NCBI RefSeq assembly: GCF_001426525.1 | Contig: NZ_LMEW01000035.1 | Location: 270,429 to 334,428 of the forward strand | DNA: 64,000 bases | From: Massilia sp. Root133 | GTDB taxonomy: Bacteria; Pseudomonadota; Gammaproteobacteria; Burkholderiales; Burkholderiaceae_D | Direction of reading: 5' to 3' | Shown here: positions 34,756 through 43,268 of the stretch, piece by piece | Layout: each line of letters begins with the position of its first letter | Position numbering within the stretch: the first letter of the stretch is position 1 | Notes under the pieces: generated by a model | What the model was told of the DNA's origin: nothing | The model's database searches: none | Seen by the model: the letters and a program-made list of their open reading frames with translations, nothing else | Position numbers and translations under genes: made by a program

Positions 34756-35946
34756 TTGACCCTAGACGAACTTCGAGAAGCTTTGAGCGCGTATCTGGCG
34801 CCACTTCTGTCTGCCCGAGTTTTGCCAGGCACTGTAAATTGTCAGCCCTCCAGCCCACGAGTTGCTTCGCTCGAGCCCTCTAGGACAGCCATCAAGGCTG
34901 AGGATGAGGGTATAGATAGAATTGTTCTCTATCGCCAACCTGGATTTACGCCCGAAGAGTTGGCACTCACAAAGGATTTTGTTGAAGAGCTTGTCGCTAT
35001 ACACGGTGCCGCCGATGCGAATTACCGAGCCGAGCTATTCACTTTTCTACCTGCGCGAGCAATTTCGCGTCACTTAGGTGGTCTTGCCGCAGTAAGTTCG
35101 GTATTGCGTCAGTTTGAAACCTGGTCTGCTCGTACATATGAAGGTGGGGCGATTACGTCCTCCATAGGTATAGATCCGAACGCCAACGGACAAGGAAACA
35201 GTCTCGCTGAAATATTTAAGGAAGATTTCTCGGCAGTCATAAGCAATGGATTTGATACTCTCTTAGTTGTGACCCCGGATTGCGAAATATCCGGATCTGG
35301 GCAACTTACAGCAAACCAGCTCGGCCTTGATTATGTTCCGTATCGGTTGAACGCAATTGCAGACTGGGCCAATGGGGGCCGAATTGCGCTGGTTTTGAAT
35401 CGCCTTGGGGAACAGTTGATTTTCAGAAACAAGAGGCTGATTTTTGCTAAGCGGCGTGGTGAATGGCAGTACTATGCTCATGAAATGTATCTGCGACAAA
35501 TGCAGCCTCCTCAAAATAGATTATTTAGAGAGGCAATCTATCAAAGCTGTCTCGATATATCGTTTGCTCGGAGTGGTGGTTGCATCATTGTGATCCGGTC
35601 CGGATCGCTCGGCGATGTCGGGAGAATTGTTTCAGAGTCTGACTTGCTTTTCGGACCAAATCCGTCCATCAAATCAAAAACTATTCGCGCAATGGTGGGC
35701 GGAAGATTTCAGGATTTAGATCGGCGGTTGCGTCAGGAACTGTTGGCTCTAGATGGCGCAATGGTACTAGATCACCTCGGCAATATAGTTGCAGCTGGTG
35801 CAATCATAAGTGTATCGGCGGGTAGTGAAGGTGGAGGTCGGACCGCTGCCGCTAAAAGGGGCAGTGGCCTAGGGCTCGGCATAAAAATATCAGAGGACGG
35901 TGCGATTTCCGTCTACAAGGAAGAGCACAAAGTTTTCGTAGCATGA
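34756..35946 (+). CDS. Protein with C-terminal diadenylate-cyclase-like (DAC) domain
   Basis: TTG 34756 follows a strong CGGAGGAAAA site. The 396-residue protein has an unrecognised N-terminal 200 residues. Its C-terminal domain resembles DisA/CdaA DAC domains: DGAMVLDHLGNIVAAGA (the DGA motif, near residues 333-350), then GGGRTAAAKRGS in the place of the T-R-H-R-x-A motif, and ISEDGAISVYK. DAC enzymes condense two ATP into cyclic di-AMP. The RHR motif is altered to GRTAAA, so activity and product are uncertain. Its place among CBASS loci suggests a nucleotide-signal defence role. Confidence 0.7.
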   Translation: MTLDELREALSAYLAPLLSARVLPGTVNCQPSSPRVASLEPSRTAIKAEDEGIDRIVLYRQPGFTPEELALTKDFVEELVAIHGAADANYRAELFTFLPARAISRHLGGLAAVSSVLRQFETWSARTYEGGAITSSIGIDPNANGQGNSLAEIFKEDFSAVISNGFDTLLVVTPDCEISGSGQLTANQLGLDYVPYRLNAIADWANGGRIALVLNRLGEQLIFRNKRLIFAKRRGEWQYYAHEMYLRQMQPPQNRLFREAIYQSCLDISFARSGGCIIVIRSGSLGDVGRIVSESDLLFGPNPSIKSKTIRAMVGGRFQDLDRRLRQELLALDGAMVLDHLGNIVAAGAIISVSAGSEGGGRTAAAKRGSGLGLGIKISEDGAISVYKEEHKVFVA

Positions 35947-36140
35947 CTGACGGTAACAACCACTCGCTACAGGGCGACGTCCCGGCGAGCCGCAACCTGA
36001 GCTCAACAGCTCATTTCGTTCGCGGGCAAACCTCCATCGTCCGCGATGGGTCGGCTGCTGTCGTACAATCAACGGCCGAGACTCAGGTGCAGCACTTGTC
36101 CAATCCGGCACGCTGACGGCTAACTACTGATCTTTGTAGC

Positions 36141-37013
36141 TCATGTCGCCGAGTCGGGCCATCCGTCCGGCCCTGGTATGCTTAATCCGAAGGCGTGCCC
36201 TGTCGTGAAGCCACCCACGTGACCTAGGTCTTCAAACAGACTTAGACCGACATGATGAGGCAAGATGTTATCCATGTGCGATATCGTCAGCAAATGGTTC
36301 TTGTACTCGAGTGCCGCCCATATCTGCATATGTCCACCAATTGTTGATACACCCTCGCTTCTCAAGATGTCAGCCATAACAAGAATAGGAGATCTTCCCC
36401 AATTGAGGCTGTCACGTGGAAATCGCGCACGCTTTTCGTTGATCCTGGCTTGCACCTCGTTTTTCCGGTCCCCAAGAATGACATAATCATCACCGCTCAA
36501 ATTATGCTCTTCCATTGTGATAGAGGCGGGATGCTCCGGGGTGTTAAACAATTTAATAACCCTGAATTTTCCGCTCCTACGACAGAATCCAAAAAGCACG
36601 AATTCGCACTTCGCGGCTCCAGGTGAGAGTTGCCCAACACTGCGAAGATAAATTTCGCCGATACGTTTGGCAAGCTCTGCAATTTCAAAGAGCGTTGGCG
36701 TTCGCTCTTCAATCGTAGGTAAAGGCCCCCCATAATACGATATCGGGCTTAGATTCCCAAGGTAATTTGAAAGAATCTCCTTTACGTTCAGCCCGATGAG
36801 CGTGCTGCCAGAAAAGCCGAACATTGGCCATAGAATTTTTACTGGGCGCTCATGGAAGACGTCACCGTCCATGTAATACTGAAGCGGTATAGAAAAAAGT
36901 TTCGGGACATTGTCCGAAAGCACTCCGTAGGCATTAGTAACGCGGGAGTCGGCAACAGCCCACAACCCTTTAAGAAAGATGTCATCGTTTAACCAGCATA
37001 CTATCGACGTCAC
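36141..37013 (-). CDS. Proteasome-like Ntn-hydrolase family protein (CBASS-linked)
   Basis: I choose the GTG at 37013, with AAAGGAAG eight bases upstream; it lies 22 bases after the CD-NTase stop. A start at 37157 would overlap that gene by 122 bases. The 290-residue product begins M-T-S-I-V-C-W, then LWAVADSRVTN and DNVPKLFSIP, then FGFSGST. This order matches the Thr1, Asp17, Lys33 and Gly47 regions of proteasome beta/HslV subunits. Met removal would leave the Thr nucleophile at the N-terminus. It is the third gene of the CapV/CD-NTase operon. Protease activity is inferred. Confidence 0.65.
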   Translation of the reverse strand: MTSIVCWLNDDIFLKGLWAVADSRVTNAYGVLSDNVPKLFSIPLQYYMDGDVFHERPVKILWPMFGFSGSTLIGLNVKEILSNYLGNLSPISYYGGPLPTIEERTPTLFEIAELAKRIGEIYLRSVGQLSPGAAKCEFVLFGFCRRSGKFRVIKLFNTPEHPASITMEEHNLSGDDYVILGDRKNEVQARINEKRARFPRDSLNWGRSPILVMADILRSEGVSTIGGHMQIWAALEYKNHLLTISHMDNILPHHVGLSLFEDLGHVGGFTTGHAFGLSIPGPDGWPDSAT

Positions 37014-37035
37014 GCAAGTCTTCCTTTCGAAGTCA

Positions 37036-38451
37036 TTAGCGTCTTCTCCGCAAGCGGCTAACGATCTTTGTATAAGCGGGTTTTGGCGGATTGCGTTCGG
37101 CTCTTTGTATGTTCCGGATATGCACAGGAACGCGGCGGACTGCGTAAACCTGGCCATTCAGCCGAACAACGCAGTCCATATAATGTCGGCCCAAATATTG
37201 GGTGTGTTCTCGTACTGTTAGCAAGCGTACTCCCATTTGTCGATGCCCCAGGTCGCCAATAAAATCGGACTCTTCCCCTGCATTTCTTACCGTCCATTCA
37301 ATGGTTGCGTATTCCGGAATTATGTGGGCGTTGACAATTCTGAAAACCAGCCAACAATCTCGCCCAACACTTGGAACTTCATTTCGATAAGAGGTATGCG
37401 GCTGTTTGCTGTTTCCAATGAAAACCGTTACCTCGATCTCTGGGACCTGCATTACCGCACGTCCGGACGTGTTCTCTTGGATCTCAACCTCATCGGCTTC
37501 CGGGAGCGGCATCAGAAAGGAGAATACTTCAGACCAGACAAGTGCAGCTCCAGCTTCATCTTCAGCGTCAAGCGCCCGCTCTGCCGCTTCCCTTAACGCT
37601 TGCAGACAAGTCAGAAAACCATCCCATGCATCAGCTGAAATCCGGTTCAGATCTTCATCTGCAGCCACCGGATTGCGTACTTCGCGGTGGGCGAAAAGTC
37701 TGTTATGGACCCGGACAATTATGTCGACCAGCGCATCCTCATCGTCTTTCAGTCCTAATAGGCGGTCAAGCCACCCTGCCTGGTAGGCTTCTGTTATAAC
37801 TACCGTCAAAAATATGGACGATGGACGAGAGCCCGAGATGTCTATAAAGGCAACCGCAGCCCAACCCTTCAAGTACCGGATCAAGCGTCGGAGTTGATCA
37901 CGCTCATCGCCCGATGCTGCTTCTTTGAACCACTTATAAATTGGCTTCGGGTCACTTTGCTCCCAACCGTTGTTTAGGCAAGCGAGCCGGCGAGTGTCTG
38001 TCGACCGCTCCAAGTGGTATACTGGAGTGTCAATATGAAACTGTTGCTTGAAAACCGCTCTGGAACAGCGCTCCTTTGCGGGGTCTTCGACGCGGTCGAC
38101 CATCTCACACTCTTTGCCATATGCGAGTAATTCACGTTGGACCCAAGACCGCAATTGTTCGGGGGAAGGGTACGCGGCTCCTTTTTCCTTTTCCCATTCA
38201 AAATAGATGCCGACATCGACATCGTACTCTTCACCGAGGTGGACAGGGCGAATCAACGTGCCGTATTTATATGAGCCTTGAAGCCAAGTAGATATCGGAT
38301 ATCCCGATTCCTGTTGCAACTTCGGACATACGCTGTCGCGCATGTCGTTCCACTGTCGCTGAAGAAATTCACGCTGCTCTGTACTTGGGGTGACTCGATT
38401 GATGAGGGAGTCCGGCGCGGCACCACTAAATAGTCGAGCTGCTTTTCCCAT
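37036..38451 (-). CDS. CD-NTase with probable C-terminal AGS-C sensor domain, CBASS
   Basis: The 471-residue protein has the CD-NTase core: G59-S60 in LQGSYKYGT, D77 and D79 in EYDVDVGIYF, and D141 in FHIDTPVYHL. After about residue 330 a separate beta-rich domain (IEVTVFIGNSKQPH onward) looks like the AGS-C module seen at the end of some SMODS nucleotidyltransferases. It starts three bases after the patatin stop. With the patatin effector it forms a type I CBASS. The enzyme differs clearly from the one at 28922, so the two loci have different ancestry. Confidence 0.85.
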   Translation of the reverse strand: MGKAARLFSGAAPDSLINRVTPSTEQREFLQRQWNDMRDSVCPKLQQESGYPISTWLQGSYKYGTLIRPVHLGEEYDVDVGIYFEWEKEKGAAYPSPEQLRSWVQRELLAYGKECEMVDRVEDPAKERCSRAVFKQQFHIDTPVYHLERSTDTRRLACLNNGWEQSDPKPIYKWFKEAASGDERDQLRRLIRYLKGWAAVAFIDISGSRPSSIFLTVVITEAYQAGWLDRLLGLKDDEDALVDIIVRVHNRLFAHREVRNPVAADEDLNRISADAWDGFLTCLQALREAAERALDAEDEAGAALVWSEVFSFLMPLPEADEVEIQENTSGRAVMQVPEIEVTVFIGNSKQPHTSYRNEVPSVGRDCWLVFRIVNAHIIPEYATIEWTVRNAGEESDFIGDLGHRQMGVRLLTVREHTQYLGRHYMDCVVRLNGQVYAVRRVPVHIRNIQRAERNPPKPAYTKIVSRLRRRR

Positions 38452-38454
38452 TCA

Positions 38455-39468
38455 TTAATCCCTTTTTATTTTGAGATGCGGTATGTGTTCCAAAAATGGC
38501 CGCAGTTTTGTATTGAGAATATCGGTAGTTGCTTTATCTGCCAGACTCGTTAACGTCACTCGGGCTCCCTCGGTCGCCACATCTAATCCGAGCTCTTCTG
38601 CTTGTTCGTGAGATGGTTCGCGATCCAGCCTGAGATAACGATCACTCAGCCGATGCTGCATGATTTGGCCGACAAATTGCTGTTGCGCAGAGATCATTAC
38701 CGAGAAGAGCCGTGTCTCATCCATCCAATCGGCTATACCGAAGTCACGTCCAGCCGAATGTGCAACCGAGTATGATCTAGTTGTCGTACCAATGCTTAGA
38801 ATGCGAACCATACCTGGATCAACGCCGAAGTAATGCTCGGCCTCATGGAGAACGATCTGGTCGGGAGCATTAGCGAAGAGACCGCCATCCGCGTAGCGAT
38901 TGCCGTCGAGTTCGGCCAGTTCGAAAAACGTTGGCGCAGCTGCAGTAGCTAACGCCACGTCCGTTACACGAAACTTACTGTCTCGTTCCCACGCACGCTT
39001 GTGCCTTGTTTTGAAGACCTGGGGGCTTCCTTGCGTTAAATTTACCGCAGGTATAGCGACGGGATGCAAGGCGTCCCCGAGGAGGGTGTTCTTGGGTATT
39101 AGCTCTTCGATAGCATCACGGAGAGGTTGGGCTGAATATCGGGGTTTTCCCAAGTGACGTAACAAGTCCCACTTTCCAGCCCATCCGTCGCGAGGTGCGC
39201 GTGCGTGCTCTGGAAAAATACGCAGCCCATGGGCTCCGAAAACATCGACCACTTGTTTCATCGGTACCTCGAACGCAGCAGCCAAGGCGACAATGCCGCC
39301 GATGGAAGTACCGCAGAGCAAATCGAACTTACGTCCGGATGGCTGTCCAGTTTTTGCCTCAATTGCCGCAAGCGCTTGAGCAGCAAAGATGCCGCGAAAT
39401 CCACCACCGGTTAACGCCAGCCCTTGGAAATACTGTTTGTCTGGCCACGCCTCTTCAAGTTCTTGCAC
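38455..39468 (-). CDS. capV: CapV-like patatin phospholipase, CBASS effector
   Basis: The 337-residue protein is a patatin-like phospholipase. It has the oxyanion motif GGGFRG (residues 21-26), the nucleophile GTSIG with Ser55, and the catalytic Asp194 in ADGG. In CBASS, CapV is switched on by the cyclic nucleotide from its CD-NTase and degrades the cell's own membrane. It is the first gene of the three-gene operon patatin, CD-NTase, Ntn-hydrolase-like, next to the transposon right end. Confidence 0.9.
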   Translation of the reverse strand: MQELEEAWPDKQYFQGLALTGGGFRGIFAAQALAAIEAKTGQPSGRKFDLLCGTSIGGIVALAAAFEVPMKQVVDVFGAHGLRIFPEHARAPRDGWAGKWDLLRHLGKPRYSAQPLRDAIEELIPKNTLLGDALHPVAIPAVNLTQGSPQVFKTRHKRAWERDSKFRVTDVALATAAAPTFFELAELDGNRYADGGLFANAPDQIVLHEAEHYFGVDPGMVRILSIGTTTRSYSVAHSAGRDFGIADWMDETRLFSVMISAQQQFVGQIMQHRLSDRYLRLDREPSHEQAEELGLDVATEGARVTLTSLADKATTDILNTKLRPFLEHIPHLKIKRD

Positions 39469-39570
39469 GCATCACCTTCGCCCTATCAAGTAATCCGGTT
39501 GTTTGAACAAGGGAAGAACATAGTTCATCGTATTTCCAATGCTTATGCAGGAATGTTCAGTCCGGTGGGA

Positions 39571-39635
39571 GTGACAATTTTATTCCATTAGTGATGGTTT
39601 TATTCAGTTGGTGACTGTTTTTTTCATTATTCACA
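39571..39635. repeat. Transposon right end with three abutting putative TnsB sites
   Basis: Repeats at 39571-39587, 39591-39607 and 39611-39627 read GTGACAATTTTATTCCA, GTGATGGTTTTATTCAG and GTGACTGTTTTTTTCAT. They are the reverse complement of the left-end repeats and are spaced exactly 20 bp. The terminal ACA is at 39633-39635, followed by the target duplication. Close packing on one end and dispersion on the other is the arrangement of Tn7. Confidence 0.85.
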
Positions 39636-39640
39636 GCTGC

Positions 39641-39954
39641 TGTTCTGGCAGAACAATATCCGCGCCGACAACCTGCGCCGCCTGCACCTGGCCGCGCAGG
39701 CGGGGGAAACCCTGTTCTTCATGATGCGTCCGCTGGCGGCCGGGCAGGACGCCTCGCCGGCGCCGCTGCGCCTGTCCCTGCGGCCGCAGGCGGGCGGCAT
39801 CGAGATCGGTTTCGTCAAACGCCGCGGGCCGCAGCGTGACGCGACGCTGTTCCTTCCCTTGAACTCTTACCTGCCCAATCGCCATGCGCCTGTGGATCGC
39901 ACTGCACCTGCCCCGGTTGCCGCTGGAGGTGTTCACACCGAGCTGGTCCACTGA
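39641..39954 (+). pseudogene. imuA: Host imuA, 3' part, separated by transposon
   Basis: The frame continues the 5' part at 4319-4715: LFWQNNIRADNLRRLHLAA, then GQDASPAPLRLSLRPQ and FVKRRGPQRDATLFL. It ends at TGA 39952-39954, overlapping imuB by 71 bases. Without its start and LexA promoter this half is not expressed as ImuA. The C-terminal part of ImuA is lost from the host copy. Confidence 0.93.
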
Positions 39955-41371
39955 CACGGGCACTGACGTTGGCACCGTGGTACTCGAGCAGGAGCGCGTA
40001 CTGGTGGCCTCGCCATACGCGCAGGACGCCGGCGTGCGCACCGGCATGCGCCGCGGCGGCGTGCTGATGCTGCTGCCGGACGCGCGCATCCACGAGCGGG
40101 CGCCGGCGCTGGAGGCGGACGCGCGCCAGGCGGTGGCGCTGGCCCTGCTGCAATACACGCCGCAGGTCGCGGAAGGGGAGGAATCGACCTTGCTGATGGA
40201 CGTGGGCGCGAGCCTGCGCCTGTTCGGCGGCATCCGCGCGCTGTGCCGGCGCGTGCGCGCCAACGTGCGCGCGCTGGGCTTCACGGCCTCGCTCGCGTGC
40301 GCGCCCACCGCGCGCGGCGCGTGGCTGCTGGCGCGCGCGAATGCAGGCCGCGCCGTGCGCATGGAAGCGCTGCTGCGCCGGCTCGACCGGCTGGCCGTCC
40401 TGCTGATGCCGCCGGCCCGGCCGTACGCCGCGTGGTTCGACGGCATCGGCTGCCACACGCTGGGCGACCTGCGCCGCCTGCCGCGCCCCGGCCTGCAGCG
40501 GCGCTGCGGCCGCGAACTGCTCGACCTGCTCGACGCCGCCTACGGTCTCGTGCCGGAACTGTACGAGTGGATCGCGCCGCCGGAAACTTTCCGCGCGCGC
40601 CTGGAACTGTACGACCGCATCGACGACGCCGACCTGCTGCTGGCGGGCGCGCAATGCCTGCTGCTGCAGCTGACGGGGTGGCTGTGTGCGCGCCAGCTGG
40701 CGGTGGAGCGCATTACCCTGCAGCTGGAGCATGAACGGGGCCGCGTCGCGCGCCCGCCGACCAGCGTCGAGGTCGTGCTGGCCGAGCCGACGTGGCGCGA
40801 CGAGCACCTCGTGCGCCTGCTGAAGGAACGCCTGGGCCGGCTGACGCTGGAGGCGCCCGTGATCGGCCTTGCGCTGGAAGCGTTGCAGGTGCGGCCGATG
40901 GCGCCGCCGAACGCGTCGCTGTTCCCCGAGCCGGGCGGCAGCGAGGAAGACCGCATGCGCATGCTGGAATTGCTGGCCGCGCGCCTGGGCCCGGAAAACG
41001 TCCTGCAACCGCTGCCGCTGGCCGACTACCGCCCGGAACAGGCCAACGTCTGGGTGCCGGTGCAGCAGAAGGTCAGCGCCAGGGCCCGCAACGCGCAACT
41101 GCCGCCCGACGTCCTGAGCCTGCCGCGTCCCACGTGGCTGCTGGCGCGGCCGATCGCGCTGCTGATGCGCGATCACCGGCCGTTCTATGGCTCACCGCTG
41201 CGGATGGCGTCGAATCCGGAGCGTATCGAGGCCGGCTGGTGGGATGGACCGGAGACGCGCGACTATTTCATCGCCGAGGGACTCGATCACACGTTGTACT
41301 GGGTGTATCGGGAGCGGATCGGCATGGGCGAGGATGGGCCGAAGTGGTTCTTGCACGGGTTGTTCGGGTGA
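39884..41371 (+). CDS. imuB: Host ImuB, Y-family polymerase-like protein
   Basis: The 495-residue ImuB is intact, from MRLWIALHLPRLPLEVF to WFLHGLFG. It shares its plan with the transposon copy at 14678 but is clearly more GC-rich. The LexA box that would drive it is now 35 kb away on the far side of the insertion. Expression therefore depends on weak internal or transposon promoters. No dnaE2 (imuC) lies downstream, where the next gene is a peroxiredoxin. It may be silent and on the way to decay. Confidence 0.92.
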   Translation: MRLWIALHLPRLPLEVFTPSWSTDTGTDVGTVVLEQERVLVASPYAQDAGVRTGMRRGGVLMLLPDARIHERAPALEADARQAVALALLQYTPQVAEGEESTLLMDVGASLRLFGGIRALCRRVRANVRALGFTASLACAPTARGAWLLARANAGRAVRMEALLRRLDRLAVLLMPPARPYAAWFDGIGCHTLGDLRRLPRPGLQRRCGRELLDLLDAAYGLVPELYEWIAPPETFRARLELYDRIDDADLLLAGAQCLLLQLTGWLCARQLAVERITLQLEHERGRVARPPTSVEVVLAEPTWRDEHLVRLLKERLGRLTLEAPVIGLALEALQVRPMAPPNASLFPEPGGSEEDRMRMLELLAARLGPENVLQPLPLADYRPEQANVWVPVQQKVSARARNAQLPPDVLSLPRPTWLLARPIALLMRDHRPFYGSPLRMASNPERIEAGWWDGPETRDYFIAEGLDHTLYWVYRERIGMGEDGPKWFLHGLFG

Positions 41372-41472
41372 GAAAAATTTTTTATGGTGAACCGCAACTT
41401 TCAGGCTGCCGTCGGCGAACTGGGGGGTAGGGCGATCAGAGGATCGCCAACCAACTTTTCAAGGAGTTCACA

Positions 41473-42027
41473 ATGGCACGATTCGGCACCTATCTGGCAC
41501 AAGCGGCAACCATCCTGGCATTTTCGGCATCCCATGCGCTCGCCGCCTTGCCGGAAGGCGCGAAAGCCCCCGATTTCCGATTACAGGCCGCGCTTGCCGG
41601 CAAGCCGATGACGTTCTCGCTGGCGCAAGCATTGCGCCAGGGGCCTGTCGTGCTGTATTTCTTCCCCGCCGCATTCACGCAGGGCTGCACGCTGGAAGCG
41701 CATGCGTTCGCCGAAGCGACGGATGATTTCAGGAAGCTGAATGCGACGGTGATCGGCGTTACCGCGGGCAATGCCGACCGCGTCGCCGAGTTTTCGAAAC
41801 TCGAATGCCGCGACAAGTTCGCGGTGGCGGCCGATCCCGGCGCCAAGGTGGCCGGGGAATACCAGACCCAGTTCAAGACCAAGGGCGGCACCCTGCTGTC
41901 CGAGCGCACCTCTTTCGTCATCGCACCCGACGGCAAGATCCTGCTCAGCTACACGGATGCCAACCCCGAACAGCACATCAGGAAAACCATGGATGCCGTC
42001 AAGGCCTGGCATGACGCGGCCAAATGA
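41473..42027 (+). CDS. Exported peroxiredoxin (AhpC/TSA, Bcp-like)
   Basis: The 184-residue protein has a signal peptide (ending SHALAAL). The thioredoxin-like domain has the peroxidatic site PAAFTQGC (Cys72), with no obvious resolving Cys in the usual place. An AAGGAG ribosome site precedes ATG 41473. It should reduce peroxides in the periplasm. The following gene, a DsbD-type transporter, overlaps by ATGA and could supply electrons to it. Both are joined to an ECF sigma factor and its anti-sigma factor. Confidence 0.85.
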   Translation: MARFGTYLAQAATILAFSASHALAALPEGAKAPDFRLQAALAGKPMTFSLAQALRQGPVVLYFFPAAFTQGCTLEAHAFAEATDDFRKLNATVIGVTAGNADRVAEFSKLECRDKFAVAADPGAKVAGEYQTQFKTKGGTLLSERTSFVIAPDGKILLSYTDANPEQHIRKTMDAVKAWHDAAK

Positions 42028-43268
42028 ACATGAGCATGAGCATGCCCGCAACCCTGGCCGCCGCCTTCCTGGGCGGGCTGATTCTCAACCTCATGCCCTG
42101 CGTCTTTCCGGTCATCTCGCTGAAAGCGTTCGGCCTCGTCCGTCATGTCCACGACCGGCGCGCGGCGCGGGTGGAGGGACTCGCGTTCCTGGCCGGCGTC
42201 GTGGTCACCATGCTCCTGCTGTGCGCCACGCTGTTGGCGGCACGGGCCGGTGGCGCCGCCGTCGGGTGGGGCTTCCAGTTGCAGTCGCCGGTATTGATTG
42301 CCACGCTGGCGCTCGTCATGCTCGCCCTGGCGCTCAACATGATGGGCGTGTTCGAGATCGGACTGGCCGCGCAGCGTCTCGGTAACCTCTCCGGCTCCCG
42401 CCCGGGGCCGCTCGGGGCCGCGTTGACCGGTGCGCTGGCGATCGTCGTGGCGACGCCGTGCACCGCGCCGTTCATGGCGGGCGCCGTCGGCGCCGCGCTG
42501 CTGCGTCCGCCGGCCGAGGGCGTGGCGATTTTTCTTGCGCTGGCGCTGGGCTTTGCCGCGCCTTTCACCGTCGTGGCGCTCGTACCGGCCTGCGCGCGGC
42601 TCTTGCCGAAGCCCGGCGCGTGGATGGCGACGCTCAAGCACGTGCTGGCGTTCCCGATGCTGGGCGCGGCGGCATGGCTGGCGTGGGTCCTCGACCGGCA
42701 GGGAGGCTCCGCCGCACTGGGCGCGCTGCTCGCAGCGGCCGTGGTACTGGGATTGGCCGCCTGGGTGTACGGCCTGGCACAACGGCGCCAGATTGCCGGA
42801 GTGCGTTACCGGCCGCTGCTGGGCTTTGCCGTGCTTCTTGTCGCGGGCGTGGGCGTGTCCCTGGCCGGCCTGCCGGCGACGAGCGCTGGCGGCGGCACGC
42901 TGGCACGCGCGGAGACGCCGGTCGCGTGGACACCGCACGCCGTCGCCGCGCAGCGCGGACACGGCAAGCCGATCTTCGTCAATTTCACCGCTTCCTGGTG
43001 CATCACATGCCAGGTCAACGATCGCGCGGCGTTATCCACCACGGTCGTGCAAGAGGCATTGGCCCGGACGGATACGATCTACATGGTCGCCGACTCCACC
43101 ACATATAATCCGGAGATCGACCAGGCCATCAACCAGTTCGGCCGGGGAGGACTGCCCGTGTACGTCGTGTATCCGGCCGATGGGGGCGCACCGGTGCTGC
43201 TGCCGCAACTGCTCAGTCCGGATATCGTGGTGTCCGCCTTGAAAAAGGCTTCGGCAAACAAGTCTTGA
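42024..43268 (+). CDS. DsbD-like thiol:disulfide interchange protein
   Basis: The 414-residue protein carries the eight-helix CcdA/DsbD core with Cys in LMPCVFPV and TPCTAPFM. A periplasmic C-terminal thioredoxin domain has the active site SWCITC. The N-terminal immunoglobulin-like domain of full DsbD is missing, as in ScsB/CcdA-Trx variants. It moves reducing power from the cytoplasm to periplasmic partners, likely the adjacent peroxiredoxin. It overlaps both neighbours by four bases. Confidence 0.88.
   Translation: MNMSMSMPATLAAAFLGGLILNLMPCVFPVISLKAFGLVRHVHDRRAARVEGLAFLAGVVVTMLLLCATLLAARAGGAAVGWGFQLQSPVLIATLALVMLALALNMMGVFEIGLAAQRLGNLSGSRPGPLGAALTGALAIVVATPCTAPFMAGAVGAALLRPPAEGVAIFLALALGFAAPFTVVALVPACARLLPKPGAWMATLKHVLAFPMLGAAAWLAWVLDRQGGSAALGALLAAAVVLGLAAWVYGLAQRRQIAGVRYRPLLGFAVLLVAGVGVSLAGLPATSAGGGTLARAETPVAWTPHAVAAQRGHGKPIFVNFTASWCITCQVNDRAALSTTVVQEALARTDTIYMVADSTTYNPEIDQAINQFGRGGLPVYVVYPADGGAPVLLPQLLSPDIVVSALKKASANKS

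Larger units (their letters stand above)
4716..39635. mobile_element. Complete 34.9-kb Tn7-like transposon inserted in imuA
   Basis: The boundaries rest on four observations. GCTGC duplications flank the element (4711-4715 and 39636-39640). The termini are TGT at 4716 and ACA at 39635. Repeats of the form NTGAATAAAACNGTCAC, probably TnsB sites, lie inside both ends. Joining the flanks restores imuA in frame. The element encodes TnsA, TnsB, TnsC and a TniQ/TnsD protein, all apparently intact, and no tnsE was recognised. As in Tn7, the left end has dispersed sites, the right end has close-packed sites, and the tns operon points toward the left end. Cargo includes imuA-imuB, a T6SS effector module, two CBASS loci and several unknown genes. 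Confidence 0.95.

Noticed and set aside
36141-37157. Start of the CBASS-linked Ntn-like gene at 37157
   Set aside because: It would overlap the CD-NTase gene by 122 bases; the GTG at 37013 has a strong ribosome site and puts Thr at position 2.
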